A stretch of DNA of 64,000 nucleotides from Acanthochlamys bracteata (GCA_019914995.1 CM034130.1:3100001-3164000), one strand, 5' to 3'; shown: positions 38,340 through 50,604, numbered from the stretch's first letter. Made by a program: numbers and translations. Notes: generated by a model not told the origin, from the letters alone.

Positions 38340-41105
38340 TCATGTCTTGTCTAATTTTCCAGAGCGATATCGTGCATTCAGGGCTTTGTAATGTTCACTA
38401 AGAGATCGGTAGATGCTGCTCACCTGAAGGGGAAGGAGTAAAAATTTGGTTATATGCAATTAGATTATAGGATGGAGATTAGCTCTTCCGGAACTTCATA
38501 CTTGAAATAATAGTATGACAAAATGAAAAGATCATTCTTCAAAAAGTTGTGTAGCCACAAAGACATAAAACTTTTCAAGTATCAGAAAGCATCAGTCAGT
38601 AAAGGATTCAAGAAAAATTCATCTGGATGACGCCCAAAGTGCAAGGCAAAGTATAGTTAAAATGTTCAGTACAACAATAATTCACCACATTTAGTTAAAA
38701 TAAGTTAGAAGTCGCATTTAAAGAGTAAATACTTGTACACCACTAGATGACACAAAGACAAAGTGACCAGACATTGCATCGGTTCAGTGCCGCAGATATG
38801 CCAACGCAACAGGGTTAATAACCAATAAAAACAAGTTCACGTGTGAGAATGGGTTTCATTGTTATCTGGATAGAGTGGTAAAACGTAACATATTGTCCAG
38901 TCGCTAGTATCCACATTCAAGAGATTCTCAATATTGGAGACGATGATGAATACATATACTAATATCAACAACTACATGAATGCGAAACCATAAGAAAGAA
39001 CCAAATAATGTTTATTGTCAATAAATTCACAAAGAAGGATCCATCTTGTATAGAACTTCTTTCATACAGGTGACAAAAATATGCAACTGCTATAATTTAA
39101 GCTACTACAATGGTTGGCCATTTAAATAAACTTGCTACTTGACGACAAACATAAGGGTTTCCTATGATTCCTTGGAATGAAGTAGGACGGATATTCTTAT
39201 CCTGTTAGAAAATACAAACTTGGTTTTTGCTTACTTGCACAAGCAAAAAGAAGTTTAAGCCTATTAGAACAAAGTCATGATAGAAACCGAACCATCAGGG
39301 CAAAGTTTAAGACTCATTATTTAAAGCCAGAAAATACTAGATGAAAACAGTATAAATGTTCATAATTAGAAATTTCAGAAACAAAAACCTTGCAGTTTGA
39401 AATAGTATGTAGGAGGTGCGAGATAGTATAAAACTTGTTATAGTGAATGTTCTTACAATCTTCATAAATTTCTGGAAGAGAAGAGCTTTGGTCATTTGTC
39501 ATTAAATAAAGAAAGCTATTCTACAGGAATTCATCACAAGAACGCATAAGATGAGAGAGCAGAATATTTAATTTATCCAGGACCCAGAGCAGGTAACTTC
39601 TGTTAGTCAATATTACTGATCTTGGGTCATAACAGCAGTTGAAAGTTGCTTTTCTTGTAAATCAAGTTTTACATACAGTAAGCAGTAATAAAGCAGGTGA
39701 AAAGGGATTCCCATCAATATAAGAATAGGCAAATACAGCAACGGAATTACATCTCTACTTGTACTTATGACAGAGCAGGAGTGCTGATTACTTTCGTCAA
39801 ACATGTTTTCCCAATACTATCCAGTTTTCCATGTATTTAGTAACAAGAAATTTACAAAAAACCAATATATATTTATCTAAAAAAGGGTACATAGGTCCAA
39901 GATTGCACCAGCAATAAATCATTAAATACCTTCATTTCACCTGAGCAGATTTCCCTTACTAAAATTCAATGACTTAATGCAGAAAACCAATCTGCTCTCC
40001 TGTTCTTAAACATATGCCTACCGTGCAAAGATCCAAGACGTGCATATCACCATTCAGAACTAAATGGGAACTCTCTTTGTTACAACTGTGTATCAAAAAC
40101 TTGTCATGTATATGTACGACTCCTTTCTCTAAGATTTTCTTTGAGATGAATGCCACTGTTGGGAGTTGAAACCCTTGGGTGCTTGGCCCTAACAAAATGA
40201 CACAGAACACGATTATAAACACGAAGACCATAAATACAAAGACCATCATCAAAAGTCATCAATCTAGTTCAGATAAAAAAGTTAGTTACATACAAAGACA
40301 ACACAAATGAATAAAAAGGTTAACCAAAACCCACCCTCAATTGAAGACCTAAATATTTTGGTATAAGTTCAATGATTCTAACTCTGCAATCAAGATGCGT
40401 GTGCACAAGTAGAGTTCTATGCAGAAAAAATACTCCTATCTCTAGTTCTCCAAAGTTTTGACTACAACTACTTAATAAATTAAAATTTTGAAAAATTATA
40501 CAGAAAAAGATCCTAATCTCCTAAAAATAAAATCGCAGCCGTCTGAATACAAACAGCGAGCAATTAGAAAATCCCTAAGACAGCCCATACTTCTTAGGAA
40601 AATAAGTCTTAGCCAATCTAAAAGGCAACGTATGTAGAATATAGTTTAAAGCAGCTCATAAAGAGAGATGAACTAGGAGATTGGACGAAGCACGTCACAG
40701 CTAGAATTTAAAAAAATCTCCATAATTGGGGATATCAAATAAGGTGAGGCTTTCCTCCCGCTCGGTTGGGGAAACAGGAAAAAACTATTCGATCAACGGT
40801 TGCGACTTATGCATGGTGGCTCAATTAAATACAATGATTTCCAAATACTAAGGAAATATAACAAAACACGCGACAAAAATTAAGAACAGAAAAGCAGCTT
40901 TCCAAATAAGCACGAAAGGAAGAACTTGTATATTTCTAGAGCAATGCGAAACCCAAAACAACTGAGATCGACTGAACCAAAAATTGAGGGCGAGAGAGAG
41001 GGAGGACCTTACAAAATATGCTCTAGGATTTCGTGGATGAGTAGAATCCGGCACAGATGCCGCGGCGGCGCCCGCGAAGAAAGAAAACATCCTTGCTCGA
41101 AACAT
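38340..41105 (-). CDS. Putative small spliced gene (63 aa), weak model
   Basis: Three pieces have good splice sites and compatible phase 0. Exon 1 (41013-41105) reads MFRARMFSFFAGAAAASVPD followed by STHPRNPRAYF and ends at GTAAGG. A 15-nt microexon at 39457-39471 (KFMKI) is flanked by CTTCCAG and GTAAGAA. The last exon (38340-38423) reads VSSIYRSLSEHYKALNARYR then SGKLDKT and a stop, after TTCAG. Exon 1 and the last exon look coding, and the N terminus resembles a small mitochondrial or membrane leader. I do not recognise the protein. A 92-codon open frame inside the large intron (39974-40252) has no matching splice frame and was left out. The gene could instead be a differently spliced transcript or a non-coding RNA. 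Confidence 0.3.
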
Positions 41106-43875
41106 TCCTCCGCCTTCTCTCTGTCTCTCTCTCTCCATGGCCAGCACAGTAGGGAAACAAGAATGCCTAGATAGACTCTAAATTATTGTAGCCCATACAC
41201 GCTTAAGAGAGCCCATTCTGTTGGGCATAATATCAACGCGCCAATTTGTTTATTTATTATATGTTATATTTTTTAATCGAACAAGTGAAATTTGAAATGC
41301 ATGGTTTATTCATTTTCTACATGATATCTAACTATTTAAATTTTAAATCTAAAACTAAAAAATATAAAATTAGAAGAGTTGATCGCAATGGGTGTAGAAT
41401 AAAGGAATGGATTAATTGGGATGATGGCACTTGAAGAGTATTTCGATAAAAAATCTAGAAAAAATGCGTAAATAATTCGGTGGTCTCAGGCACGCTAGCA
41501 GCACTTGCTATTAATGATTTGGCTGAAGATGGTGGATACTCTGACGCACCATTAGAAAGTGATAGTGGCGGAAGTTGACATCATTAAACAATAAACTCCT
41601 CCAATAAAAAAAATTTCAGAATATTGAATAAAATTAAAACCAAATCATAGTTCTTATTTTTTTTTTTTTTTCAAGAACCGTAACAAAGGGATTTTGTATT
41701 ACTAATTTACTAATTTGTCCGCAATACATAATTTAGCAACGACGGCAAACATGTAATGACATACTCCAAATATTCGTAATTAAATTTTGCATAATTAAAA
41801 AATATGAATAATTTTTAAAAAATAAATTAAAAATAGAGTTTAGTTTTTATGTTTTAATTATTTATTAAAATGAGTTAAAAATTGAAAATTAGAATTGTAT
41901 TGAAATGTATGTAAATAAAAAAATTAAAATTTATGTTTTGTATATAAAATTATAATTTTTAATTTTTGTGCAAATAAAATATATAAATTTTCTGAAATTT
42001 TAGTTTTGATTAAAATTTCGCACTATTGAAACACGCTCTGAACACAACTCTATTGGGCCTAGTCAGTTCAGCTGTACAATAGGGACTTCCAGTTCAGGCT
42101 CTTACAATTGACGACCCAAAGAAAGGCCTTTCAAGCCCAGTTAGAAAGAGAATCAGGCAGTTTGGACAACGGTTTCAACCAGCAGTTTCAAGTCAGGTGG
42201 TGGTTCACAAAGGCACTGAGATCGATAACCAGTTAACAAACTAACCAATAAACAATAGAAGAAAGTGGATGGATTTCACCTTTCTTTCTTTCTTCTTCAT
42301 GCACGCTTCCATTGAATCTCTCCCTCTGGATGCTCTGGTACTTGTGTATAATTCTTTTCTATTTAATTCTCGTCCATGTATGAGCGGTCAATAATATTTG
42401 TTTTGTAATTGTTCTACATCTAGGTCCAGATAACATGCAAACTCAACCATGATGAACTAAGCCACTCATCACTGTTTCAAAACTCATTTGTAATGCAGTA
42501 CATTCCTACATCTGATGTTTTTGTTGCTCAATACTAACTGGTTCATGATATTTACTGCCTTTGTAACATTAGTTCTCTGTTACAGGCTTGCATTGCAGAG
42601 GCAACACATCAACTACTCAACTTCAGAACCAAAGAAAAGCTTAAAAATAATTTCATGGTGAGTTGGTTATTTCTCCCCTTGAACTCGTGCTAGTTCATTC
42701 GGGGTGTTTTTCAGTGTGAATTGATCATAGGGAAACAGATGGAACACCGAAGGAGTTGAACTTGAAACCAGAACTGAAGAAGTATCGGAAGGTGAACTTA
42801 CTGAGGAGGAGATGCAGAAGGTAGCAGTTATCCTCTTTCCTTTCTCGGATTGCAAGAGATCGAGAGGCTTCTGACATAAAATGGACGAAAGCTAAAGGGA
42901 ACCATGTGATGTATTTTATGCAAGAATGGTTTTATATCCTACACGTAATAGAAAAGTCTTTGAAGTGAATAAAAATGTAGCTTGATGCATTTGGTTTTTG
43001 TGAATTAATTTTATAGATGCTGCATCGTCTCACACAGATATCAGTAGATAAGCTAGACGTTCTTTAAAAATGTCGGGAAAATGAACCATTGATATCAGTA
43101 GATAAGCATAATGTTACATGAAGATTTGCCTGTCTCAGAAGTGCCTATGCTTTCCATCTGATACACGTCTTGGATTCTTATTTAGTCCCCAAAAAAAAAT
43201 CTATAAGTGATGATTTTTTGTGATTTAGAAAATCAATGATTTCACTAGCAATGAAAGACCAAGAACCTCTTGCTAGACACTGCTGCAGACCGCAAGAAAT
43301 TCAAGTTTACGTATGTTTTTTTTTGGGGGGTGGGGAGGAGGGGTTGGTGTATTTTCTTCATCTTCAATTTGCTTCCATCTTAATAATTTGAAGAACATTA
43401 GCTTAAAATTGAACCTCCCAATAAACAACATAGCTAATGTCCCCAAGGGAATACCAGCAACCAAAGTAAATAGTTTCCAGGTTAATATTACTCGTTACAA
43501 AACAATCAGCTCCTTCAAGCTTTATTGACACAAGTATTACTGCAGATGAACTCTCATCAGTTCTCCATTGTATGCTTTATCAACATTGTTATTACTTTAA
43601 AACGGCTTGCTTAACAAAATCCACCTTTAACTGGTTCATTAAGCGGCTAGTTTTTGGTTATGAGATGCACATAACAAATGCACAATTTTGACAAAGGCCA
43701 AAGAGGAACTCAGCTCCCATTTAAAACTCTGTTTTGCTTAACTTAATGAACAAGTCATACAAAACCATTATAATACTCAACATTCTATCTCCCAGAAATT
43801 CATAGTTGTTAAGCAATTCACCGTAACAAGAATTCATCCTACAAGCAATTAGTAACAACATAATACTCACATCAA
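41106..43875. other. Intergenic DNA with possible degraded exons
   Basis: Includes MITE copy D (41766-42034). At 42590-42880 on the plus strand there are coding-like pieces, such as TEEVSEGELTEEEMQKV with a possible donor after it, but I cannot join them or name a family. The rest is AT-rich with no supported gene; 43300-43875 is probably 3' flank of CHLM. Confidence 0.4.
41766..42034. repeat. AT-rich MITE-like repeat, copy D
   Basis: Begins CCAAATATTCGTAATTAAAT and ends AATTTCGCACTATTGAAACAC. The end sequences are roughly inverted, as in copies A-C. A further partial copy may lie at about 52560-52756. Confidence 0.5.
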
Positions 43876-44853
43876 TCAAGCTGAAGCAGGGACGGCTTCA
43901 ATAAGTCGGGAGAAGTAGAACTGCGTCGTAATAAGTCCCCGGTGTCGAACCTTCCACCCAACCTTCTCCAGTGCCCGTTCAACATCGCTCTCTGCATGCA
44001 AGTAAGCCCTCGTTGCCTTAGATGGCCCCGGGAACAATTCTCCGATCCTTTTCAACAAATCATAGTAAAATGTTTTCGGCGCGAAACTGAGCACAAGCCT
44101 CTTCTCCGCGAGTGAAGCCAAGTGGGCTATCATTCCATCAGCCTTCGATTGCGGGTAATGAATCAACACATCTAAACAAACAACCGTATCAAATTTCCCA
44201 CCCAAGCTTTCAAGATCTTTAACTTCGAACTTGGGGATTTGGTCTTTATTCCCAATCTCAGCTTCAGCTCGTGTTTGTGCTTCGGCGACCATTGCGGCGG
44301 AGATATCGCTAGCAGAAACAAGTGCTCCTGCCTTAGCTAGAGGAATCGCAAGGTTTCCGGTACCGCAACCTGCGTCGCAGACGGTGACTCCGGCGAGCGG
44401 CCGGTCATCGGTTAACATTTTAATAGTGCTCTCAACAGTTTTCGAGTGACCGAGGCGAATATCAAGCTGAACTTTGTTAACGCCTTCAGTTGTCTCGCCG
44501 TAGATTTTTCGCCACCGTTGGAATCCGGTTGTGTTGAAGTAATCCTTCACTACTTCTTTATCCCCGCCGCCGACTTCTTCAGCTTGTTGTTGGCGGCGGC
44601 GTTGAGGGTCGGTAAGAGTTACAGCGGCGGCAAGAGCAGCAATGGAGCTACCGCCGAGGAAAGCTAGTGTCGCCGGAGAGTCGAGAGAGAGGTCTGCAAC
44701 AGCTAAGGGAGGGAGCGCAAGAGGAATATGCGACGGAGAACGGCAGCGAAGAGAGGTAGCGCCGCCGTGAAAAGGCTGGGAACGGTGGAAGTGGGGAGGA
44801 ATTGTAGTGGTTGCCGTAGATGAAGGAGAAGGTAGCACTGGAGAGATTGCCAT
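43876..44853 (-). CDS. CHLM: Mg-protoporphyrin IX methyltransferase
   Basis: CHLM transfers a methyl group from S-adenosylmethionine to the ring-C propionate of Mg-protoporphyrin IX, the step after Mg-chelatase in chlorophyll synthesis, at plastid envelope and thylakoid membranes. The frame is uninterrupted and codes 325 aa, close to the usual plant length. A Ser/Thr/Pro-rich transit peptide is followed by a hydrophobic stretch (about 60-80, ATLAFLGGSSIAALAAAVTL) that may attach it to the membrane. The conserved core is YFNTTGFQRWRKIYGETTEG, SAM motif I VCDAGCGTG (158-166), SASDIS, DTVVCLDVLIHYP and LVLSFAPKTFYYDLLKRIGE. The C terminus, ending in TTQFYFSRLIEA, is complete. No damage is visible. 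Confidence 0.96.
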   Translation of the reverse strand: MAISPVLPSPSSTATTTIPPHFHRSQPFHGGATSLRCRSPSHIPLALPPLAVADLSLDSPATLAFLGGSSIAALAAAVTLTDPQRRRQQQAEEVGGGDKEVVKDYFNTTGFQRWRKIYGETTEGVNKVQLDIRLGHSKTVESTIKMLTDDRPLAGVTVCDAGCGTGNLAIPLAKAGALVSASDISAAMVAEAQTRAEAEIGNKDQIPKFEVKDLESLGGKFDTVVCLDVLIHYPQSKADGMIAHLASLAEKRLVLSFAPKTFYYDLLKRIGELFPGPSKATRAYLHAESDVERALEKVGWKVRHRGLITTQFYFSRLIEAVPASA

Positions 44854-44904
44854 TGCTTTTATTTCTTTTTAGCTGAATTCTCCGACAACTGTTGGGTTTC
44901 TGGT

Positions 44905-44912
44905 TATTTATA
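44905..44912 (-). promoter_or_regulatory. TATA box of CHLM
   Basis: TATAAATA on the minus strand, about 52 bp upstream of the CHLM start codon. This implies a 5' leader of only about 20 nt. Confidence 0.6.
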
Positions 44913-45877
44913 TTTTGTTGTTGGGATTTTTTTCTTTGGGTTTCCTGCTGCCATTGGAGAAGCTCAAGATAAGACTCCGCAATCTATTTGGATATGTTTT
45001 TGGTTTTATCTTTGATATGTTAGTTCATACATAATAGTCGATAATTCATAGTCGGTTGATAATACTGACTATAGTTGATTATATTTGTTATAAACCAAAA
45101 TGGTTAAATAAGTAATTTGATGGAAATGGTTTGGTGAGGGAACAGCCACATCACCTCCTATCTTTCACCTAGTGCACTTTTTCTTCTGTTATCTTCTTAC
45201 AAGAAATCACCCAAAAACATTTCTTCAACTCAATAGTATCACATAGAAAGACAATAATTCATACTTGCAAATTTCGTGTGGTCAAATATTTATCACAGAA
45301 CTTCATTTCAACGGTAAGTAGTAACTCCCATACCGTATAGGCTGCAACCGGGCCGAAACTAGTGTAGCAATTTAGCGTTTACTGATTTACAGAAATCATC
45401 AGTGAAGGAAGGCGAAGGAAAATTCAATGAGTCTGCGTTTGAGATAGGATTCCGAACGCAGTTTTTTAATTATATATTTTTTAATATATATTTTATAAAT
45501 ATTTAAAAAATTATTTAAAAATTTAAAATATATAAAAGAATTTTATATAATAAAATTTTTTTATTATATATTATTATTATATTTTTAAATAAAAAAATAA
45601 AATTTATTTAAAAAAATATATTTTTTTTAAAAAAAAATTTATTTCATAAACAATTCTAAACTCACCGAATGATATAGGGAAGCATCAAAGGTAATACTGG
45701 TTCACATTAAGTGATTCTCATTAGGAAAATTTGATAACAGAGGATAAATTAAAACCGAAGTCACATTACAAAGAATAGAACCGGTAATCAAACAACACAT
45801 TAAGAACTAGGTCCAATTACAACACAAGGGACATATGTTTACTACTGCAGATTGTTAGAGAAGTAATTAAGGCTTCA
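44913..45877. other. Intergenic DNA, no gene seen
   Basis: CHLM promoter region, then an AT-rich low-complexity block at about 45460-45650. No gene is recognised. Confidence 0.5.
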
Positions 45878-46480
45878 CCATCACTCTCCACTGTGCAGCG
45901 GGGGATCAGATGAATCTCTCTTTGCTTGATGGTGATGCGCCTAGGGCACAGAGGTTCGTGTCCTTGAACTGTTCTACAAGGTATGCCTCTGCCGCGCCTC
46001 CTGCAACGCAAGAAAGGCATGGCTCTGGAACCTCAGATGGGCCTGGAGCCTGCGCTATCTCTCTCATCCCTGCCCCTGGAAAGGAAGCTTTTTTTGTCAA
46101 AGGTCCGTGTTCTTATGGTACTTCCGTACCTCACGCAAGGCAAACGTTGAACACCACGACCATGCATGCATATGCAACAACTATCTTAACATGATGATTT
46201 AAGTATACCGGAGTGCGTCATTTCCTGGCCTCAAGCGGCGGGTCTCTTGATACCTCCATTGGTTGGCAACCTCTTCCTTTAAACGTTTAAAATGAAAACA
46301 AAAGTGAGGATTGACACCAATTTTTCTCAGCCACAATCGACCAACAGGTACACCGTCTTGGAAGAACAGGTACACCGTCTTGGAAGATATTGTGTATATG
46401 TATACTTTAATTTGTGGCGACACCTTGCAAGGAGGATTGCCGCCGATGGATTTGAGGGCAGATTGCTAGTGCACGCCGTT
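45878..46480 (-). pseudogene. Histone H3.3-type pseudogene, three exons
   Basis: Minus-strand remains of all three H3 exons keep gene order. Exon 1 (about 46406-46480) aligns with the tail-coding sequence at nucleotide level (for example TCCATCGGCGGCAA), but its start codon is now ACG. Exon 2 (about 46209-46285) reads ETRRLRPGNDALR at the place of [13 protein letters not shown] and still ends at a donor, CG/GTATAC. Exon 3 (about 45878-46132) has EVRKYHKNTDL, then a TGA, KKLPFQ, LRFQSHAFLALQEA, AAEAYLVEQFKDTNLCA and a frameshifted RRITIKQREIHLIPR. His87 and Leu90 can still be read, as in plant H3.3. The retained introns show gene duplication rather than retroposition. It is in tandem with the H3 gene at 51425-52135. 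Confidence 0.8.
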
Positions 46481-46624
46481 GGTTTTGTTTGAGTATGTAC
46501 GTACGGGATGAAGACTTCAGAATCGGATTCAAGTAAATGATGAGACCTAACTTCATGAGAAGTGGATTTAGGCGGGTGCGGTCTTTAGCAAACGCTTTCT
46601 ATTTGGATAAAAGATCGTTACTGC

Positions 46625-46820
46625 TGTTAGATTATGTGAATTTATATATAGGCATATTTTATTTTGGCCTATTTAGTATTATTTTAGTTCTACATTGATT
46701 ATATTTATTAGTTAGACTCTTATGATTAGCTATATATATATAGCTATTAAATATAAATTCATCATCAATTATTATCATCAATTTTATCATATATATTTTT
46801 TTTTCTCTCAATTCGTTTCA
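46625..46820 (+). repeat. 5' LTR of copia element 2
   Basis: 196 bp, TGTTAG...TTTCA. It contains a TATATATATATA tract near 46730 that may be the promoter TATA region, followed by the primer-binding site at 46821. Confidence 0.93.
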
Positions 46821-46932
46821 TGGTATCAAAGTCATTCGATCTTGAGAATTTTCTCAAATTTTAATTTAATTAAAAATTTTTTTCATCAAATTAAAAAAAT
46901 TTTTTTTTTTTTCGGTCTAGTCTGTAATCAGC

Positions 46933-49900
46933 ATGACTATTTTTTGTTCTCATTGTCGCAAGTCTGGTCATATTGTGGATAGTTGTTTTCAATTTTATTC
47001 ATATTTATTTTTACAATATCGAGAGCAAATGAAGGCGAAATGTTTCTTTTCTTCAAATTGCTCTCAAGATCCTCAAGCACATATCGTTAATAGTGCACCG
47101 GCAGCTAGTCAGATCTCTCTTGATTTTTCAGATATTAAGTATCGTCTTACTCAATTAGAGTTCCAGCGTCAACAACAGTCATCATTTGTTGGCTCCTCTA
47201 TATCTACTTTTTCTGCCTCTCCAGGTATGTCTTCTTTTTGAATTTTAGATTCTGGTGCTTCTTATCACATGACTTCGAATGAGTCTTTATTGTCTAAAAC
47301 TATATTTTTGTCATCACATTTTCCATCTCTACACACAATCGATGGTTCTCAGTTACTCACTACAAAATCTGGATGTCTTATTTCAGATACTTTAACTTTG
47401 CCCTTTGTCCTACATGTTCTAAGTATTATTTTTAATCTTATATCCATCAGTAGTCTTTGCGAGAGTAGATTCATTATTACTTTTGATTCTATTACCTGCA
47501 ATGTAAAGGATCCTCATACTGGTCAAACGATTGGTTGTGCTCGTAGAAAGGGACGACTCTATTATTTAAAATATTTTCATATTTCTTTATCTAATACTTT
47601 CACTATTAGTTGTGCTGCTGTTGTTTCATCTACTGCTGATTTGTGGCATAGACGTCTGGGTCATATTTCTGAATTTCGACTTAAAAATTTATCTCAAAGT
47701 GGAGCCATCGGACAAGGGTCTTTTCACCACTATCTGCATGTGCAGGTTATAAATTGGCAAAACATTTAGCTCTTCCATTCACTAAAAGTTTATCTAAAAC
47801 CAAACGTCCTTTTGAGTTAGTTTATTCTGACATTTGGAGCCCCGCACCTATCTCATCTATGACTGGCTTTCTCTATTGTGTAAGTTTTATTGATGATTAT
47901 ACTCGTTATACTTGGGTTTATTTCATGCGCAATCGGTCAGATCTTTCTTCTATTTATAGCCGATTCATCGCTATGACCCATACTCAGTTTAACTGTAGAG
48001 TTAAAATTTTTCATTCTGATTGCGCTCATGAGTATCTGTCATCTACTATTAGATCTATCTTACAGTCTCATGGTACTCTTTATCAGCAGTCATGTCCTTA
48101 TATTCATGAATAGAATGGCGTAGCAGAACGCAAGCATCGCCACATTTTGGAGACTGCTCGTGCTCTTTTATTATCCTATTCTGTACTTCAAACTTTTTGG
48201 GCAGAAGCAATTCTTACGTCAGTTAATCTTATCAATATCACTCCATCATCTGTTTTATTTGGCAAGACCCCTCATGAGAGTCTTTTTTCATCTCCTCCTA
48301 ACTATAGCATGCTTCGCACTTTTGGATGTATTTGTTTTGTTCTTCTTCCTCCGACTGAGCGTACGAAACTGTCTGCTACTTCAGCTAAGTGTGTCCTTCT
48401 TGGCATTAATTTCGAGCATAAAGAATATCGTTGTTATGATCCTTTGGCTCGTCTTCGTATTTCCCGACATGTCACATTTCTTGAAGATATGTTTTATTTT
48501 TCTACATCTCCAGACGTCGAATTCTTAACATCACCAGATACTCATACTTCTACATTATCTACTCAGTGTTCTAATTTCTCTATTGATCCAACTCTTTTAC
48601 TTTCTTCTAATAGTACAGTCCCTTCTACGATAGTTCCGACGATGGCACATGAGAATCCTCAATATTCTTCTACTTCGAGTTCATTATCTTCACATTCATT
48701 ACCACTCTCACATCCACCTCAACCACCACATACTCGTCAGTCACAACGAGTTCACAGACCACCTGATCGGTTTACTCCAGATTGTTCTGGTTCACCAGAT
48801 AGGTTTGGCTTTGCCACATTGTCCTCTTATTCTTCACAGTTTCATTCTTTTCTTACTTCTATACACACTACTCGAGAGCTCAGTTCTTATCAACAAGCAA
48901 TTCAGTACCATGAATGGCAAAAGGCTATAGCAGAGGAGTTTCATGCTTTTCAGGAGACATGTACTTGAGATGTTGTCCCACTTCCAGAGGGAGCTCAGAC
49001 TATTAGTTGTAAATGAGTTTTCAAAATCAAATATAAACCCGACGGATCTATTGAGCAGCATAAGGCTCGTCTTATTGTTCGAGGATTTACTCAGGAGCAT
49101 GGAATTGATTATGATAAGTCATTTGCTCCTGTAGCTCAGATGACCACAGTTCGTACTTTATTAGCTGTTGCTGCAGTACGTCGGTGGCCTTTTTATCAGA
49201 TAGACGTGAAGAAAACATTTTTTCATGGTACTTTATCCGAAATTGTTTATATGCAGCCTCCTCCAGGTCTCTCTACACTACCAGGTCATGTATGTCGGCT
49301 TCGTCGTGCTATTTATGGACTTAAACAGGCTCCTAGAGCTTGGTTTGAGTGTTTTAGGCGAGCCATTACAAATGCAGATTTTCAGCAGAGTTCTCAGGAT
49401 CACTCCTTATTTGTACTGTCCTCACCGCAGGGGATGGTACTTCTGTTGTTATATGTAGATGATATGATTATAGTAGGAGATGATTCAGCAGGAATAGCAG
49501 CAACTCAAAGACATCTTCGTCAGCAATTTCAGATGAAAGATCTTGGTCACTTACGTTATTTTATTGGATTGGAGATTGTTCAGGGTGATAGAGGTATTCT
49601 TATTTCTCAACAAAAATATGCCTCGGATATTATTGGATCAGCAGATATATCAGATAGTAAGACAGTTGACACTCCTATGGAGCTTCATGTGAAACTTCGT
49701 CGCACTGATGGTGAGACTCTCACAGATCCTATTCGGTACTGGCGATTAGTTGGTCAGCTTTTATATCTTTGTTTGACGATGCCAGATATTTCTAATGCAG
49801 TTAGCATTGTCAGTCAGTTTGTCTCTACATCTTGATCAGTAAATTATAGTACTTTATTGCGAATTCTCAGATATCTTCGAGATACGATTACTCGCTTACT

Positions 49901-50353
49901 TTTTATGTCTTCTACATCAAATTTGGAGCTTCGAGCCTTTTTAGATGCAAATTGGGCGGTGATCCAACCACCAGAAGATCTACTACAGCTTTTTGTTTGT
50001 TTCTTGGTGACTCGTTGATCTCGTGGCGTAGCAAGACAGTAGTTGCATGTTCTTCTATAGAAGCAAAGTATAGAGCTATGGCTGTTACTACTAGAGAGAT
50101 TATTTATGTGCATAGATTGCTGTCCGATATGGGCATTACACTTACAGGATCTATACTTTTATACTGCGACAATCGAAGTGCTATTCAGATTACGAGCAAT
50201 CCAATTTTTCATGAACGGACGAAACACATTGAGATTGATTGTCATTTTGTTCGTGAACATTTTCTATCAAGCACTATTTTCTTACCACATGTGACTTCTA
50301 CTGATCAACTGGCAGATTTCTTTACAAAGACATACCCTACACCAAAATTTTAA
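46933..50353 (+). pseudogene. Zinc knuckle and pol of copia element 2, inactivated
   Basis: At 46933 the frame starts MTIFCSHCRKSGHIVDSC, a CX2CX4HX4C nucleocapsid knuckle, and runs to a TGA at 47239-47241. In the same frame the protease follows (LDSGASYHMTSNE), then the pre-integrase LWHRRLGHISE. A one-base loss near 47730 shifts the frame. Next come the integrase core (FIDDYTRYTWVY), a TAG at 48111-48113 where HEQNGVAER is expected, TGAs at 48966, 49014 and 49833, RT with YVDDMIIVG (about 49451), and RNase H (SKTVVACSSIEAKYRAM, YCDNRSAIQI) in another frame. The TGAs replace Trp or Arg codons, as G-to-A or C-to-T decay of methylated DNA would produce. It cannot make a full polyprotein. Confidence 0.88.
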
Positions 50354-50405
50354 ATATTATTAGATAAACTCATGTTGCTTGATTCTTCATGAATTTGAAG
50401 AGGCG

Positions 50406-50604
50406 TGTTAGATTATATAAATTTATATATAGGCCCATCTTATGTTGGCCCATTTAGTATTATTTTAGTCTTACATTGATTATGTTTATTAGTTAGACTT
50501 TTATGATTAGTTATATATATATAGCTATTGAATGTAAACACATCGGTTAACTATTATTATTAATTTTATCATATTTTTTTTTTGTTTTCTCTCAATTCGT
50601 TTAA
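50406..50604 (+). repeat. 3' LTR of copia element 2
   Basis: 199 bp, matching 46625-46820, ending TTTAA instead of TTTCA. The polypurine tract lies at 50397-50405. Confidence 0.93.

Larger units (their letters stand above)
46625..50604 (+). mobile_element. Short-LTR Ty1/copia element 2, gag-deleted
   Basis: A complete element with perfect 5-bp target duplications ACTGC (46620-46624 and 50605-50609). The LTRs are 46625-46820 and 50406-50604 (about 196-199 bp); the terminal CA of the 3' LTR has become AA. The primer-binding site at 46821 reads TGGTATCAAAGTC, near the initiator-Met tRNA type. A polypurine tract GAAGAGGCG precedes the 3' LTR. The interior order is zinc knuckle, protease, integrase, RT, RNase H. 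As in the element at 10852-14562, the capsid part of gag is absent: only about 110 bp separate the primer-binding site from the zinc knuckle. It sits between the H3 pseudogene and the H3 gene. Confidence 0.93.

Noticed and set aside
46133-46150. Reading TFALRE across the H3 pseudogene exon 2/3 junction as proof of a processed copy
   Set aside because: Exon 2 and exon 1 remnants were then found further upstream with their own splice donor, so the locus has introns and this match is a coincidence in the intron end.
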